This document shows positions 10,288 through 19,382 of a stretch of DNA of 64,000 bases, in pieces (the stretch's first letter is position 1; the number at the start of each line of letters is the position of its first letter). The position numbers and the translations under genes are program-made. The DNA is taken from NCBI RefSeq assembly GCF_029892515.1, contig NZ_JARXVF010000001.1, forward strand, positions 930,001 to 994,000, in the 5' to 3' direction. Under the pieces are notes generated by a model. It did not search any database, was not told where the DNA came from, and was given only the letters and a program-made list of their open reading frames with translations. This stretch comes from Pseudaminobacter soli (ex Li et al. 2025). GTDB lineage: Bacteria; Pseudomonadota; Alphaproteobacteria; Rhizobiales; Rhizobiaceae.

Positions 10288-11542
10288 TCGTCACTGGCCG
10301 CGCCCCATGGGCGCGGCCTTCGCTCCGACCACGCCATAAGAACCGCCTTCGTTGCTTTTGACCGGCCACTTTGCCGATCAGGGCAGCAAGCAGTGTCGCA
10401 TCATCCCAAGGAACATCGTGGTAAGTCGCCTGTAGCGACGGGCTGAACGGGTCTCGGGACCATTCCTGTGGGAAGAGCGAGATCGTCTGTTCACCTGTGG
10501 GAACTTCGTAGCCCGTACCGTGCCGCTGATCCTGAAGCGTCTTCAACAAGGCGCCGGCCAGATCCACCCCCACAAGTGGGCCGAGAGGCGCCATTTGCGT
10601 GGGGCGCGGGTTGCACTCGATGAGATGCGCCTGCCCCTGGTCGTCGACAATGAAGTCGAATGACATGAATCCAGAGGCTCCGAAGGCTGCGATCATCTTG
10701 ACGGTCGCGTCGACGATCGAAGGCTGATTGGTGAGGCGGACGACAGTGGCAGGCCCGGTTTGGGATCTCGCGGTCTCCACCAAACCGGTGAGGACAGAGA
10801 CGGTGGTCCCATTGATGGCGCTTGCGCAACTTATCCCTGGTCGACCCGAGACATGTTCCTGCACCACGATATCCAGCCTGCCCTTATATCCGCCCTGCCT
10901 TATGAGACGGCGAAACAAGTCATTCGACCTCCACTGAGACCGCTTGTAACGCCTGAAGGCCTCGTTGAGCTCTTCCTTGGTGTTGCAAACTCTGACGCTA
11001 TATCCGCCTACGCCACGGGACAGTTTGAGAACTACAGGATATCCGTATTCAACTGCCACCTTCTGGCAGTGCGAGAAATCCTCCACGATCGTCTCTCTGG
11101 GGCAAACGACGCCTACTGCCCGAGCCTTAGCCAGCGTTTCGGGTTTGGAAGCACGCTGCGACAACCCTTCCGCAGCCCCCAGCGACCGCTCCAGGCACTG
11201 CAACAGCTGCGGCGGGAGTAGCCGCCCCGTTCCAGCCCCCTTCTCAACCCAATGACTAACAATGGCCGCCGCCTGCTCGTCGCAAGGCACGATTATATCT
11301 GGCGCGAATTTTTCGAATGCGTTCTTGATGCCGCGGCGAATGATCGGCTCAAACCCGCGGGCGCCCAGGATGAATTTCTCGTCGATGTAGCGCGTGGAGT
11401 GAATCAAACTCCCCTTGGGCGCCAGGACGCCGACGCCGAAGCCGGCCTCCTTCATGACCTTCGGCAGCCGACAGCTTCCCAAATAATTCTCGATTTGACG
11501 ACGGCGGCGAAGACCTCCGACTGCCATCGAGCCTGGAATCAT
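10277..11542 (-). CDS. ATP-grasp domain ligase of unknown substrate
   Basis: 421 aa. N-terminal pre-ATP-grasp part (NYLGSCRLPKVMKEAG, then VLAPKGSL), followed by a typical ATP-grasp core: lysine-bearing strand YPVVLKLSRGVGGYSV, VVQEHVSG, and the metal-binding end SFDFIVDDQGQAHLIECNPRP. ATP-grasp enzymes join a carboxylate to an amine or thiol via an acyl phosphate; no substrate can be named. It lies opposite to, and between, the puuA-like gene and puuB, and appears less GC-rich than the neighbours, suggesting insertion. No clear ribosome site precedes the ATG at 11542; translation may be coupled to the short frame ending 17 bp upstream. Confidence 0.75.
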   Translation of the reverse strand: MIPGSMAVGGLRRRRQIENYLGSCRLPKVMKEAGFGVGVLAPKGSLIHSTRYIDEKFILGARGFEPIIRRGIKNAFEKFAPDIIVPCDEQAAAIVSHWVEKGAGTGRLLPPQLLQCLERSLGAAEGLSQRASKPETLAKARAVGVVCPRETIVEDFSHCQKVAVEYGYPVVLKLSRGVGGYSVRVCNTKEELNEAFRRYKRSQWRSNDLFRRLIRQGGYKGRLDIVVQEHVSGRPGISCASAINGTTVSVLTGLVETARSQTGPATVVRLTNQPSIVDATVKMIAAFGASGFMSFDFIVDDQGQAHLIECNPRPTQMAPLGPLVGVDLAGALLKTLQDQRHGTGYEVPTGEQTISLFPQEWSRDPFSPSLQATYHDVPWDDATLLAALIGKVAGQKQRRRFLWRGRSEGRAHGARPVTITR

Positions 11543-11559
11543 GAAAAAATTGCGGGCGA

Positions 11560-11709
11560 TCAGCCGGTGAGCTGGATGCTCTGCAACAGCGCATGTGTGC
11601 CAAAGGCACCTCTGCCGGCGGATTGTTCAAAGCCGTTCATATTAGGCAGGTCGTAGCGACTGATCAGACCGAATAGTGTCCAATCGCTCTCCTGACGAGC
11701 AACAAACAT
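11560..11709 (-). CDS. Possible 49-residue peptide gene upstream of the ATP-grasp ligase
   Basis: Open frame starting ATG at 11709 with GGGGAAGAG immediately upstream (5-6 nt spacing) and ending 17 bp before the ATP-grasp start. The product has an acidic/aromatic N-terminal half (QESDWTLFGLISRYDLP) and a glycine-rich C-terminal half (SAGRGAFGTHALLQ). No known family is recognised. The pairing of a short peptide with an ATP-grasp ligase is like graspetide RiPP loci, but no transporter and no known graspetide core motif is seen. A leader peptide or a chance ORF are the alternatives. Confidence 0.3.
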   Translation of the reverse strand: MFVARQESDWTLFGLISRYDLPNMNGFEQSAGRGAFGTHALLQSIQLTG

Positions 11710-11990
11710 TCTCTTCCCCAACCGATTTAGTACCCGCCTTCTTCTATATGCCGGCAATCAGAACTGGAAGCAAGTACAGAGAACAACTTACGATAGAAAC
11801 ATACAATATTTTTGGCCTCAGGTAAAAGCTACCGTACTAGCTGAAAACATTAGCCAAGAGCCGGCCACCCTTGCCATTCGAAAGGTAGCATCCGATAGTC
11901 CAGGCACCGCACATGAACTGAACCGAAGTCTCGACGCCGCTGGTGACTGCAACGGCGGAGGACAAGACAGGTAAACATCAAAGACGCATC
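11710..11990. other. AT-rich intergenic stretch upstream of puuB
   Basis: No convincing gene. The segment 11750-11830 is distinctly AT-rich (for example ACATACAATATTTTTGG), unlike the neighbouring genes. It probably carries the promoters for the minus-strand peptide/ATP-grasp pair and for puuB. It may mark one end of an inserted segment, but no direct or inverted terminal repeats were found by eye. Confidence 0.45.
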
Positions 11991-13277
11991 ATGTCCTACC
12001 TATCCCCGATTTCTCCAGGTTATTCCTGGTACGAAGCCACTGTCGGCGAACGGCCGGCCTATCCTGCGCTCGACGGTGACCGCTCGGTCGACGTCGTCGT
12101 CATCGGCGGCGGCTTCACCGGCTTGTCGGCAGCGGCGCATCTCGCCAAGGCCGGAACGAACGTCGCACTCATAGAGGCCCATCGCTTCGGCGACGGCGCC
12201 TCGGGGCGCAATGGCGGCCAGCTCGGCACGGGCCAACGCGCCTGGGCCGAGGACCTCGAAGCCGAACTCGGCTTCACCCGCGCCAAGGCATTGTTCGACC
12301 TTGCGGAGGAAGCCAAGGCGCATCTGCTCGATTTCGCCGCTGCAAACGCGATCGACGTCGAGTTCATGCCCGGCCAGTTGTCGGTCGCGCATAAGGCGCG
12401 CTATGTCGACGCCTACAAGGCGCATGCCGATATCATGGCGACGCGCTTCGGCTACAACCACATCACCTTCATGGATGGGAAAGAAACGGCCGAGCGCCTG
12501 GGCACCACCGCCTATTTCGGCGGCACGCGCGACGCCGGCACCGGCCATATCCACCCGCTGAAGCTCGCGGTCGGCACCGCGCGCGTTGCCGCGGCCGCCG
12601 GCGCGCAGCTTTTCGAGACGACGCCGGCCACCGGCATCACCTCTTCCGGCGGCAAGGTGCGGGTGACCACGCCCTTCGGCACCATCACCGCCGACAAGGC
12701 ACTGCTCGCGGTCAACGCCTATGGCGGAATGCTGGAGCCGGTGAGCGCGTCCCGTGTCATGCCCATCGGCTCCTTCATCGGCGCCACGGTGCCGCTCGGG
12801 TCCGACAGCCCGGTCATCCCCGGCGGTGAATCTGTGGACGATTCGCGCTTCGTCGTGCGCTATTTCCGCAAGTCCAAGGACGGGCGACTGCTGTTCGGCG
12901 GCCGCGAGGCCTACAGCGTCAGCGATCCCAAGGACATCCAGACGCAGATCCGCAAGCAGATCACCGAGCTCTATCCATCGCTGAAGGATGTGGAGATCAC
13001 GCACGGCTGGGGCGGCTATGTCGGCATCACGGTGCCGAGAAAGCCATTTGTCCGCGAAGTGATGCCCAACGTCATCTTCGCCGGCGGTTATTCGGGCCAT
13101 GGCGTGATGCTGTCCAACTTCGTGGGCAAGCTCTATGCGGAAACCGTCGCCGGCAACCGCGACCGGCTAAAACTCTTCGAGGAGCTGAAGATACCGCCCT
13201 TCCCCGGCGGCCGGCGCCTGCGCACGCCGCTTTTGTTCCTGGCGCTGAACTGGTTCGCCCTGCGCGACCGGATTTGA
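11991..13277 (+). CDS. puuB: Gamma-glutamylputrescine oxidase (FAD-dependent)
   Basis: 428 aa DAO-family flavoprotein. The N-terminal dinucleotide fold VVVIGGGFTGLSAAAHLAK sits at residues ~34-52, followed by the conserved GASGRNGGQ flavin-contact motif. The C-terminal part has FAGGYSGHGVMLSN. This layout is that of PuuB, which oxidises gamma-glutamylputrescine to the aldehyde and releases ammonia and H2O2. The start MSYLSPISPGYSWYEA is chosen by its family-like N-terminus; an upstream GTG at 11943 would add 16 residues. It is on the same strand as puuA paralogue 2, separated from it by the opposing ATP-grasp gene. Confidence 0.88.
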   Translation: MSYLSPISPGYSWYEATVGERPAYPALDGDRSVDVVVIGGGFTGLSAAAHLAKAGTNVALIEAHRFGDGASGRNGGQLGTGQRAWAEDLEAELGFTRAKALFDLAEEAKAHLLDFAAANAIDVEFMPGQLSVAHKARYVDAYKAHADIMATRFGYNHITFMDGKETAERLGTTAYFGGTRDAGTGHIHPLKLAVGTARVAAAAGAQLFETTPATGITSSGGKVRVTTPFGTITADKALLAVNAYGGMLEPVSASRVMPIGSFIGATVPLGSDSPVIPGGESVDDSRFVVRYFRKSKDGRLLFGGREAYSVSDPKDIQTQIRKQITELYPSLKDVEITHGWGGYVGITVPRKPFVREVMPNVIFAGGYSGHGVMLSNFVGKLYAETVAGNRDRLKLFEELKIPPFPGGRRLRTPLLFLALNWFALRDRI

Positions 13278-13290
13278 CGCCCCAAAAGCT

Positions 13291-13374
13291 CGACAGTCGG
13301 GACAAGCAATGCTTGTCACCGACTGTTGCAGCAACCTAGACAAAAAAACCCGGCGCCAGCGCCGGGTTTTTTTT
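13291..13374. terminator. Hairpin plus bidirectional terminator between puuB and the hydrolase gene
   Basis: Two structures. An imperfect long hairpin at about 13291-13327 (ACAGTCGG and ACAAGC arms) lies right after the puuB stop. A perfect GC-rich stem CCCGGCGC (13349-13356) / GCGCCGGG (13359-13366) is flanked by seven A on one side and eight T on the other. The second can terminate both puuB and the convergent hydrolase gene. Confidence 0.9.
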
Positions 13375-13435
13375 GTGCATCATTGAGCAAGAACGGGGGC
13401 TCGAGCCTAACCAGCCCAAATACCCCTCGCCCCGC

Positions 13436-14413
13436 CTATTTCACCCTCGGCATCGGGCGGTTCTGGGTGGCGATCAGCAGGCCGATCGCGTCGACCGCCT
13501 TCGGGTCGGCCTCGTAAGAAAGCGCGGTCTGAGAAACCGTAGACGCTTTCGTGGCCGAGGCCTGCTGCACTCCCGCCTTCTGTCCCGGCACGAATGAAGC
13601 CTTGCTCACAGGGAGCGCCCCGTTGGCCGGCATGTTCTGGGCAACAACCGCATCCCTGGATTGCGGCACTGCTGCCGCTACTCTGATGAGCCTCGGCCCC
13701 TTGCCCGACAGCGACGCGGCCGCGTTCGTCGTCGGCATGTTCTGGGCGGCAACCTCGCCCCTGGATTGCGGCACCACTGCCGCGATCCTGGCGAGCCTGG
13801 GCTCCTTGCCCGGCAGTTCGGCTGCCGCGCTCTGGCGTGCCGTATCGGCCTGCGGGGCGGCCTCGGCGACCAGCGTCTGCCGCTCCATCATGCGATGGCG
13901 GCCGCGTTTTTCGTAAAAAGCGTTGCCGCCGGCCTGCAGAACGTAATGCATGTTCTTGTAGGGAAAGCGCAGTCCGGCGGTGTGGAAGAACATCGCATTC
14001 TTGACCGCCGGGTGGCGTTCGCCCTTGAGCACGGAGTCGGCGGCGGCAACCACGTCGGGTAGCGCCTTGGAGTCCATCTTCCGCGACAGCACGCCGGACG
14101 CGAACTGGCCTTTCTGGCCGACGACCTGGCAGACCGTGCCGCCATACTCGCCGGATTGCAGCCGGTTCATCACCACCGTGCCGACGGCCACGAGACCCTC
14201 GCGGCTCGAACGGTTCGATTCAAAGAACATTGCTCGGGCAAGACAGTCCTTGTCCTTGGCCGTGTAGCCATAGGACCTTTTCACGGAAGATGTCCTGCTG
14301 ATGGACGAGGTCTTCATGCCGTCGACACCTTGGGTGGTGCAGCCGGCAAGAAGACAGGTAGAAACCACGACGCCGAGCGCCAGACTCGTCCCCCACTTCT
14401 CCAGATTTATCAA
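13436..14413 (-). CDS. SleB-type cell wall hydrolase lipoprotein with internal repeat
   Basis: 325 aa. Lipoprotein signal with lipobox CLLAGC (about residues 20-25). Hydrolase_2 (SleB-like) domain from ~50 to 170: CLARAMFFESNRSSREGLVAV carries the expected catalytic glutamate, followed by GTVVMNRL and MFFHT. Such enzymes cut peptidoglycan. The C-terminal part (about 195-265) is a tandem duplication of a 35-residue unit (PGKEPRLARIAAVVPQSR, then SGKGPRLIRVAAAVPQSR), low in complexity and probably flexible. At DNA level the period is 105 bp (for example CATGTTCTGGGC at 13631 and 13736). Single gene, convergent with puuB. Confidence 0.82.
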   Translation of the reverse strand: MINLEKWGTSLALGVVVSTCLLAGCTTQGVDGMKTSSISRTSSVKRSYGYTAKDKDCLARAMFFESNRSSREGLVAVGTVVMNRLQSGEYGGTVCQVVGQKGQFASGVLSRKMDSKALPDVVAAADSVLKGERHPAVKNAMFFHTAGLRFPYKNMHYVLQAGGNAFYEKRGRHRMMERQTLVAEAAPQADTARQSAAAELPGKEPRLARIAAVVPQSRGEVAAQNMPTTNAAASLSGKGPRLIRVAAAVPQSRDAVVAQNMPANGALPVSKASFVPGQKAGVQQASATKASTVSQTALSYEADPKAVDAIGLLIATQNRPMPRVK

Positions 14414-14665
14414 ACGGGCCCCTTACTCCTTGAACGCCCCGACCCGCGTTTAAGAAGAAGAAATTTCCCGGCTGAAAAGTGGCTAAAACCGCAACATTTT
14501 GCGGCACGGCGCTAACATTGTGACACATGCCGCAAGAAAGCGAGAGCCCAAGAGGGCGTCTCCGTCAAAGTATCCATTACCTTGATCACGCGCATGATCA
14601 ACACTGTAACATGCTGAATCCACAGATGATCTTCCAAAGCCTCGGATGACTTTGGAAGTCATATC

Positions 14666-15415
14666 TCAGATGCAGCGGCCGCCGTCGACCTCCAGCGCCA
14701 CGCCCGTAATAAAGGCAGCCTCATCGGAAGCGAGCCACAACGCGGCATTGGCGATGTCGAGCGGCGTCGACAGCCGTCCGAGCGGGATGGAGGCCCGGAA
14801 CTTGGCCCGCAGCTCGGGCGTATCCTCGCCCATGAACTGGGCCAGCATGCCGGTTTCGCCGGCCACCGGGCACAGGCAGTTGACGCGGATGTTCTTCGGC
14901 GCCAGCTCCACCGCCATCGACTTGGTGGCGGTGATCGCCCAGCCCTTGGAGGCGTTGTACCAGGTCAGGCCCGGCCGCGGGCGCAGGCCCGCGGTTGAAG
15001 CGGTGGTGATGATGGAGCCGCCGCCCTGGGCCTCCATGATCGGCACCACGGTGCGCGCGGCGTGGTAGATCGCCTTCATGTTGACGGCGGTGATGAGGTC
15101 GAACACCTCCTCCTCGACGCCGAGCATGTCGCCGTTGCGGTGGGTATAGCCGGCATTGTTGACCATCACGTCGATGCGGCCGAAGTTGCCCATGGCCATG
15201 CCGACCAGTTCGTCAAACTCGGAACGCTGCGACACGTCGGTCTGCACGGCAATCGCCGCCTCGCCGATCTCGCCAGCCACTCGCTCGGCGCCTTTCGCGT
15301 TGAGATCAGCCACCACGACCATGGCGCCCTCCTCGGCAAAGCGCTTGGCCATGCCCTCGCCAAAACCCGACGCCGCCCCCGTAATGACTGCGACCTTGCC
15401 CTTGAGACGTGCCAT
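14666..15415 (-). CDS. SDR-family oxidoreductase (probable alcohol/3-hydroxyacyl dehydrogenase)
   Basis: 249 aa classical short-chain dehydrogenase: cofactor motif TGAASGFG (residues 12-19), NNAG (86-89), catalytic S140, Y153 and K157 (YNASK), and a C-terminal EVDGG. D37 after the second strand (VVADLNA) suggests NAD(H) preference. The start at 15415 has AGGAAA upstream. It follows the aldehyde dehydrogenase gene by 48 bp on the same strand, so the pair probably oxidises an alcohol or hydroxy compound to an acid through an aldehyde. The substrate is unknown. Confidence 0.88.
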   Translation of the reverse strand: MARLKGKVAVITGAASGFGEGMAKRFAEEGAMVVVADLNAKGAERVAGEIGEAAIAVQTDVSQRSEFDELVGMAMGNFGRIDVMVNNAGYTHRNGDMLGVEEEVFDLITAVNMKAIYHAARTVVPIMEAQGGGSIITTASTAGLRPRPGLTWYNASKGWAITATKSMAVELAPKNIRVNCLCPVAGETGMLAQFMGEDTPELRAKFRASIPLGRLSTPLDIANAALWLASDEAAFITGVALEVDGGRCI

Positions 15416-15463
15416 GAGATTTCCTGTTCTTGAACTGCTGTGAAGATGATCGCTCAAGACTGG

Positions 15464-16939
15464 TTAGCCATGATTGAAGACGATCGTCTTGGTCGCCGAC
15501 ATGTCGTAGAGCGCTTCAAAACCCTTCTCGCGCCCATGGCCGGACTTCTTGAAGCCGCCGAAAGGCAGCTCGATGCCGCCACCGGCGCCATAGCCATTGA
15601 CGAAGACCTGGCCGGCACGGACACGCTTGGCAACGCGATGCTGGCGGCCGCCGTCCTTGGTCCAGACACCGGCCACGAGGCCGAAATCGGTGCCGTTGGC
15701 GAGCTTGATCGCCTGCTCCTCGCCCTCGAACGGGAACAGCGACAGCACCGGACCAAAGATCTCCTCCTGCGCGATCGTCGCCGCAGGATCGACCGAGCCG
15801 AACAGAACGGGCTCCTGATAGTAGCCGCTGGCCGGCGCATCGGGATGGATCGAGCCGCGCGCCAGCACCGGAATGCCGGCCTCTTCGGCAGCGGCGACCA
15901 TTCCGGCGACCTTTTCCTTCTGCCGGGAGTTGATCAGCGGGCCGAGATCGAGGTCGGCGTCATGCGGGCCGGCGACCAGCCTCGAGAACCGCTCGGCGAG
16001 CGCGGCGGCGACGCGCTCGTAGACCGGCTTTTCGATCAGCACGCGGCTGCCGGCCGAGCAGGTCTGGCCGCCATTCTGGATGATGGCATTGACCAGCACC
16101 GGCAGCGCGGCCTCGATATCAGCGTCGGCGAAGACGATCTGGGGCGACTTGCCGCCCAGCTCCATGGTGACGCCGCGATTGTTGGTTGCCGCGGCCTGCT
16201 GGATTGCGGTGCCGGTGAGCGGCGAGCCGGTGAAGGTGACGTAATCGATCAGCGGATGGGCCGAAAGTGCGGCACCCGCATCGCGGCCATAGCCGGTGAT
16301 GACGTTGAACACGCCGGCCGGAATGCCGGCCTCCAGCGCCAGTTCGGCAATGCGGATGGTCGTGAGCGAGGCGTCCTCGGCCGGCTTGACCACCAGCGTG
16401 TTGCCCATGGCAAGTGCGGCGCCCACTACGCGGGCGAGGATCTGCAGCGGGTAGTTCCACGGAATGATGCCGGCCACCACGCCATGTGGCTCGCGCAGCG
16501 TCAGCGCCGTGTAGCCGTCGAGGAACGGAATGGTGTCGCCATGGATCTTGTCGCAGGCGCCGCCATAGAATTCGTAGTAGCGCATGGCGCCGGTAACGTC
16601 GCCCTTGCCCTGGCGGATCGGCTTGCCGGTGTCGCGCGATTCAAGTGCTGCAAGCTCGTCGCCGTGCTTTTCCACCAGCTGGAAAAGCCTGGTCAGGCAG
16701 CGTCCGCGCTCGACGGCGGGCATGCGGCTCCACGGCCCTTCGTTGAAGGCGCGGGCTGCAGATTGCACCGCGCGGTCGACATCGGCCTTGCCGGCGGCCG
16801 GAATGGAAGCAAATACCTTTCCATCGGATGGGCTCAGCACGTCGATGCGTTCGCCTGACAGCGCGTCGACCTGACGGCCATCCACCAGTTGCATGAAGGC
16901 GCGGCCTTCCGCCACGGTTCTGGAAAGATGCGTACCCAT
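15464..16939 (-). CDS. Aldehyde dehydrogenase (NAD(P)-dependent)
   Basis: 491 aa from the ATG at 16939, which has GGGAGG six nt upstream. Full ALDH fold: PWNYPLQ, FTGSPLTG at the cofactor site, catalytic E260 in MELGGKS and catalytic C294 in NGGQTCSAGSR; EEIFGPVLS near the C-terminus. The overall pattern fits betaine-aldehyde/gamma-aminobutyraldehyde-type dehydrogenases, but substrate cannot be fixed. First gene of a two-gene unit with the SDR downstream; divergent from zwf across 202 bp. Confidence 0.9.
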   Translation of the reverse strand: MGTHLSRTVAEGRAFMQLVDGRQVDALSGERIDVLSPSDGKVFASIPAAGKADVDRAVQSAARAFNEGPWSRMPAVERGRCLTRLFQLVEKHGDELAALESRDTGKPIRQGKGDVTGAMRYYEFYGGACDKIHGDTIPFLDGYTALTLREPHGVVAGIIPWNYPLQILARVVGAALAMGNTLVVKPAEDASLTTIRIAELALEAGIPAGVFNVITGYGRDAGAALSAHPLIDYVTFTGSPLTGTAIQQAAATNNRGVTMELGGKSPQIVFADADIEAALPVLVNAIIQNGGQTCSAGSRVLIEKPVYERVAAALAERFSRLVAGPHDADLDLGPLINSRQKEKVAGMVAAAEEAGIPVLARGSIHPDAPASGYYQEPVLFGSVDPAATIAQEEIFGPVLSLFPFEGEEQAIKLANGTDFGLVAGVWTKDGGRQHRVAKRVRAGQVFVNGYGAGGGIELPFGGFKKSGHGREKGFEALYDMSATKTIVFNHG

Positions 16940-17141
16940 GGCCAACCTCCCTTTTGGATTCCGCCGGTTTTCGTCCTATGCTGGCGGTGCGAACGTCATC
17001 GGGCAACTATTGCCTGTGCAGAGAAACCCGGGTTGGACCAGTGTCAAGGTCGTAGCTGTGACAGTCAGGCTCTGGTAATTTTAAATCGATTAGATTAATA
17101 GGGATGGCGAACCGCCCCCATCGCGACTCCGGAATATCACC

Positions 17142-18611
17142 ATGACCAGTCAGATCATCCCCGTCGAAGCTTTTGATCTCATCGTTTTCGGGGGCACGGG
17201 CGACCTCGCCGAGCGCAAGCTGTTGCCCGCCCTCTATCAGCGCCAGCGCGCCGGCCAGTTTACCGAGCCGACGCGCATAATCGGCGCCTCCCGCGCCAAG
17301 CTGTCGGACGACGATTACCGCGCCTTTGCCCGCAAGGCGATCTCCGAGCACGTGAAGGCCGAAGAGATCGACGACGCGCAGCTGGAGATCTTCCTCAAGC
17401 GGCTGAGCTATGTCGTGGTCAACGCGGTGTCGGGCGACGGCTTCGACGATCTTAAGAAGAAGGTCGGCGACAGCAAGGCCATCCGCGCCTTTTATCTGGC
17501 GGTGGCGCCGGCGCTGTTCGGCGATATCACGACGCATCTGAAGGAGGTGGGCCTGGTAACGCCGACCTCGCGCATCGTCATGGAAAAGCCGATCGGCCGC
17601 GACCTCGCTTCCGCCCGCGAGCTGAACGACCAGATCGCCAAGGTCTTTTCCGAACAGCAGATCTTCCGCATCGACCACTATCTCGGCAAGGAGACGGTGC
17701 AGAACCTGATGGCGCTGCGCTTTGCCAATGCCCTCTACGAGCCGCTGTGGAACTCGGCGCATATCGATCACGTGCAGATCACCGTCGCCGAGACGGTGGG
17801 CCTCGAAGACCGCATCACCTATTATGACAAGGCCGGCGCGCTGCGCGACATGGTGCAGAACCACATGCTGCAGCTTCTGTGCCTGGTCGCGATGGAAGCG
17901 CCGTCCTCCATGGAAGCGGACGCGCTGCGCGACGAGAAGCTCAAGGTGCTGCGCTCGCTCAAGCGCATCAACGGCCAGGAAGCGCCCAAGTCCACCGTGC
18001 GCGGGCAATACCGCGCCGGCGCATCGGCCAACGGCCCGGTCAAGGGCTATCTCGAGGAGCTCGGCAACAACCAGAGCAACACCGAGACCTTCGTGGCCAT
18101 CAAGGCCGAGATATCGAACTGGCGCTGGGCCGGCGTGCCCTTCTACCTGCGCACGGGCAAGCGTCTGGCCACGCGCGTTTCCGAGATCGTCATCGAGTTC
18201 AAGCCCATCCCGCACTCCATCTTCGAGGAAGGTGCCGGCAACATCACCGCCAACCAGCTGGTGATCCGCCTGCAACCGGACGAGGGCGTCAAGCAGTGGA
18301 TCATGATCAAGGATCCGGGCCCGGGCGGCATGCGCCTGCGCCTCGTGTCGCTCGACATGAGCTTTGCCGAGAGCTTCCATGACCGCAACCCAGACGCCTA
18401 TGAGCGGCTGATCATGGACATGATCCGGGGCAACCAGTCGCTGTTCATGAGCCGCGACGAGGTAGAGGCCGCGTGGAAGTGGATCGACCCGATCCGCGGC
18501 GCTTGGGAAGACAGCCAGCAGGAAGTGCAGGGCTACACCGCCGGCACCTGGGGGCCGTCTGCCTCCATCGCGCTTATCGAGCGCGACGGCCGCACCTGGC
18601 ACGAGAGCTGA
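17142..18611 (+). CDS. zwf: Glucose-6-phosphate 1-dehydrogenase
   Basis: 489 aa. N-terminal cofactor motif GGTGDLAERKLLPAL (residues ~12-26). Active-site signature RIDHYLGKE (about 180-188) with the substrate-binding lysine and catalytic histidine. Oxidises glucose-6-phosphate to 6-phosphogluconolactone with NADP reduction. First gene of the Entner-Doudoroff operon zwf-pgl-edd; pgl starts 5 bp after the zwf stop. The upstream region 17075-17100 is AT-rich and probably carries the promoter. Confidence 0.97.
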   Translation: MTSQIIPVEAFDLIVFGGTGDLAERKLLPALYQRQRAGQFTEPTRIIGASRAKLSDDDYRAFARKAISEHVKAEEIDDAQLEIFLKRLSYVVVNAVSGDGFDDLKKKVGDSKAIRAFYLAVAPALFGDITTHLKEVGLVTPTSRIVMEKPIGRDLASARELNDQIAKVFSEQQIFRIDHYLGKETVQNLMALRFANALYEPLWNSAHIDHVQITVAETVGLEDRITYYDKAGALRDMVQNHMLQLLCLVAMEAPSSMEADALRDEKLKVLRSLKRINGQEAPKSTVRGQYRAGASANGPVKGYLEELGNNQSNTETFVAIKAEISNWRWAGVPFYLRTGKRLATRVSEIVIEFKPIPHSIFEEGAGNITANQLVIRLQPDEGVKQWIMIKDPGPGGMRLRLVSLDMSFAESFHDRNPDAYERLIMDMIRGNQSLFMSRDEVEAAWKWIDPIRGAWEDSQQEVQGYTAGTWGPSASIALIERDGRTWHES

Positions 18612-18616
18612 GCGAC

Positions 18617-19315
18617 ATGGATGCGCCTGCCCGTAACTGGCACGACTTCGCCTCGTCCGAGGCGCTCGCGTTGGGCTTTGCCGAAACCGTCGCAAAAGTT
18701 CTGAGCGAGGCGATCAGCGCGCGCGGTAAGGCCACGCTGGCCGTTTCCGGCGGCACCACGCCCGGCCCCTTCTTCCGCACGCTGTCGCGCGCAAAGATCG
18801 ACTGGGCGAAGGTGATCGTGACGCTCGTGGACGAGCGCTTCGTGCCGGAGGAGTCGCCGCGCTCCAATGCCGGGCTGGTCGCAGCCAACCTTCTGCAGAA
18901 CGAGGCGGCGGCGGCCAGCTTCGTCGGCCTCTATTCGCCGGCCGGCGACGTGGAAAGCGCCGCCAGGCACGCCAACGGCGTTGTCGACGCGCTACTGCCG
19001 CTCGATGCCGTCATCCTCGGCATGGGCGGGGACGGCCACACCGCCTCCTTCTTTCCCGACGCCGACAACCTTGCCGCGCTGCTCGACCCGCACGCTAAGG
19101 CCAATGTGCTGCCCGTCCACGCGCCGAGCGGCATCGAGCCCCGCCTGACGCTGACGCTGCCGCGCATTGCGTCGGCCGGTTTCATCGCGCTCCACATCGA
19201 AGGCGCGGGAAAGCGCCAGGTGCTGGAAGCCGCGCTCGACGGCGAACCGCATCTGCCGGTTCGCACCGTCTTCGACCACGCCAGAGTGCCCGTACAAATC
19301 TTCTGGGCGCCGTGA
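18617..19315 (+). CDS. pgl: 6-phosphogluconolactonase
   Basis: 232 aa, DevB/SOL type. Conserved [11 protein letters not shown] near residue 42, the VDERFVP motif, and [14 protein letters not shown]. Hydrolyses 6-phosphogluconolactone to 6-phosphogluconate in the cytoplasm. The ATG at 18617 follows the zwf stop by 5 bp, indicating translational coupling; the longer open frame that begins inside zwf is not used. Middle gene of zwf-pgl-edd. Confidence 0.96.
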   Translation: MDAPARNWHDFASSEALALGFAETVAKVLSEAISARGKATLAVSGGTTPGPFFRTLSRAKIDWAKVIVTLVDERFVPEESPRSNAGLVAANLLQNEAAAASFVGLYSPAGDVESAARHANGVVDALLPLDAVILGMGGDGHTASFFPDADNLAALLDPHAKANVLPVHAPSGIEPRLTLTLPRIASAGFIALHIEGAGKRQVLEAALDGEPHLPVRTVFDHARVPVQIFWAP

Positions 19316-19382
19316 CCTCCCTCTAGGTTCGGCGAACCGGCCCTCCCCCGCGTTCCTGGACCACTCATCAAGGAACGACGAC

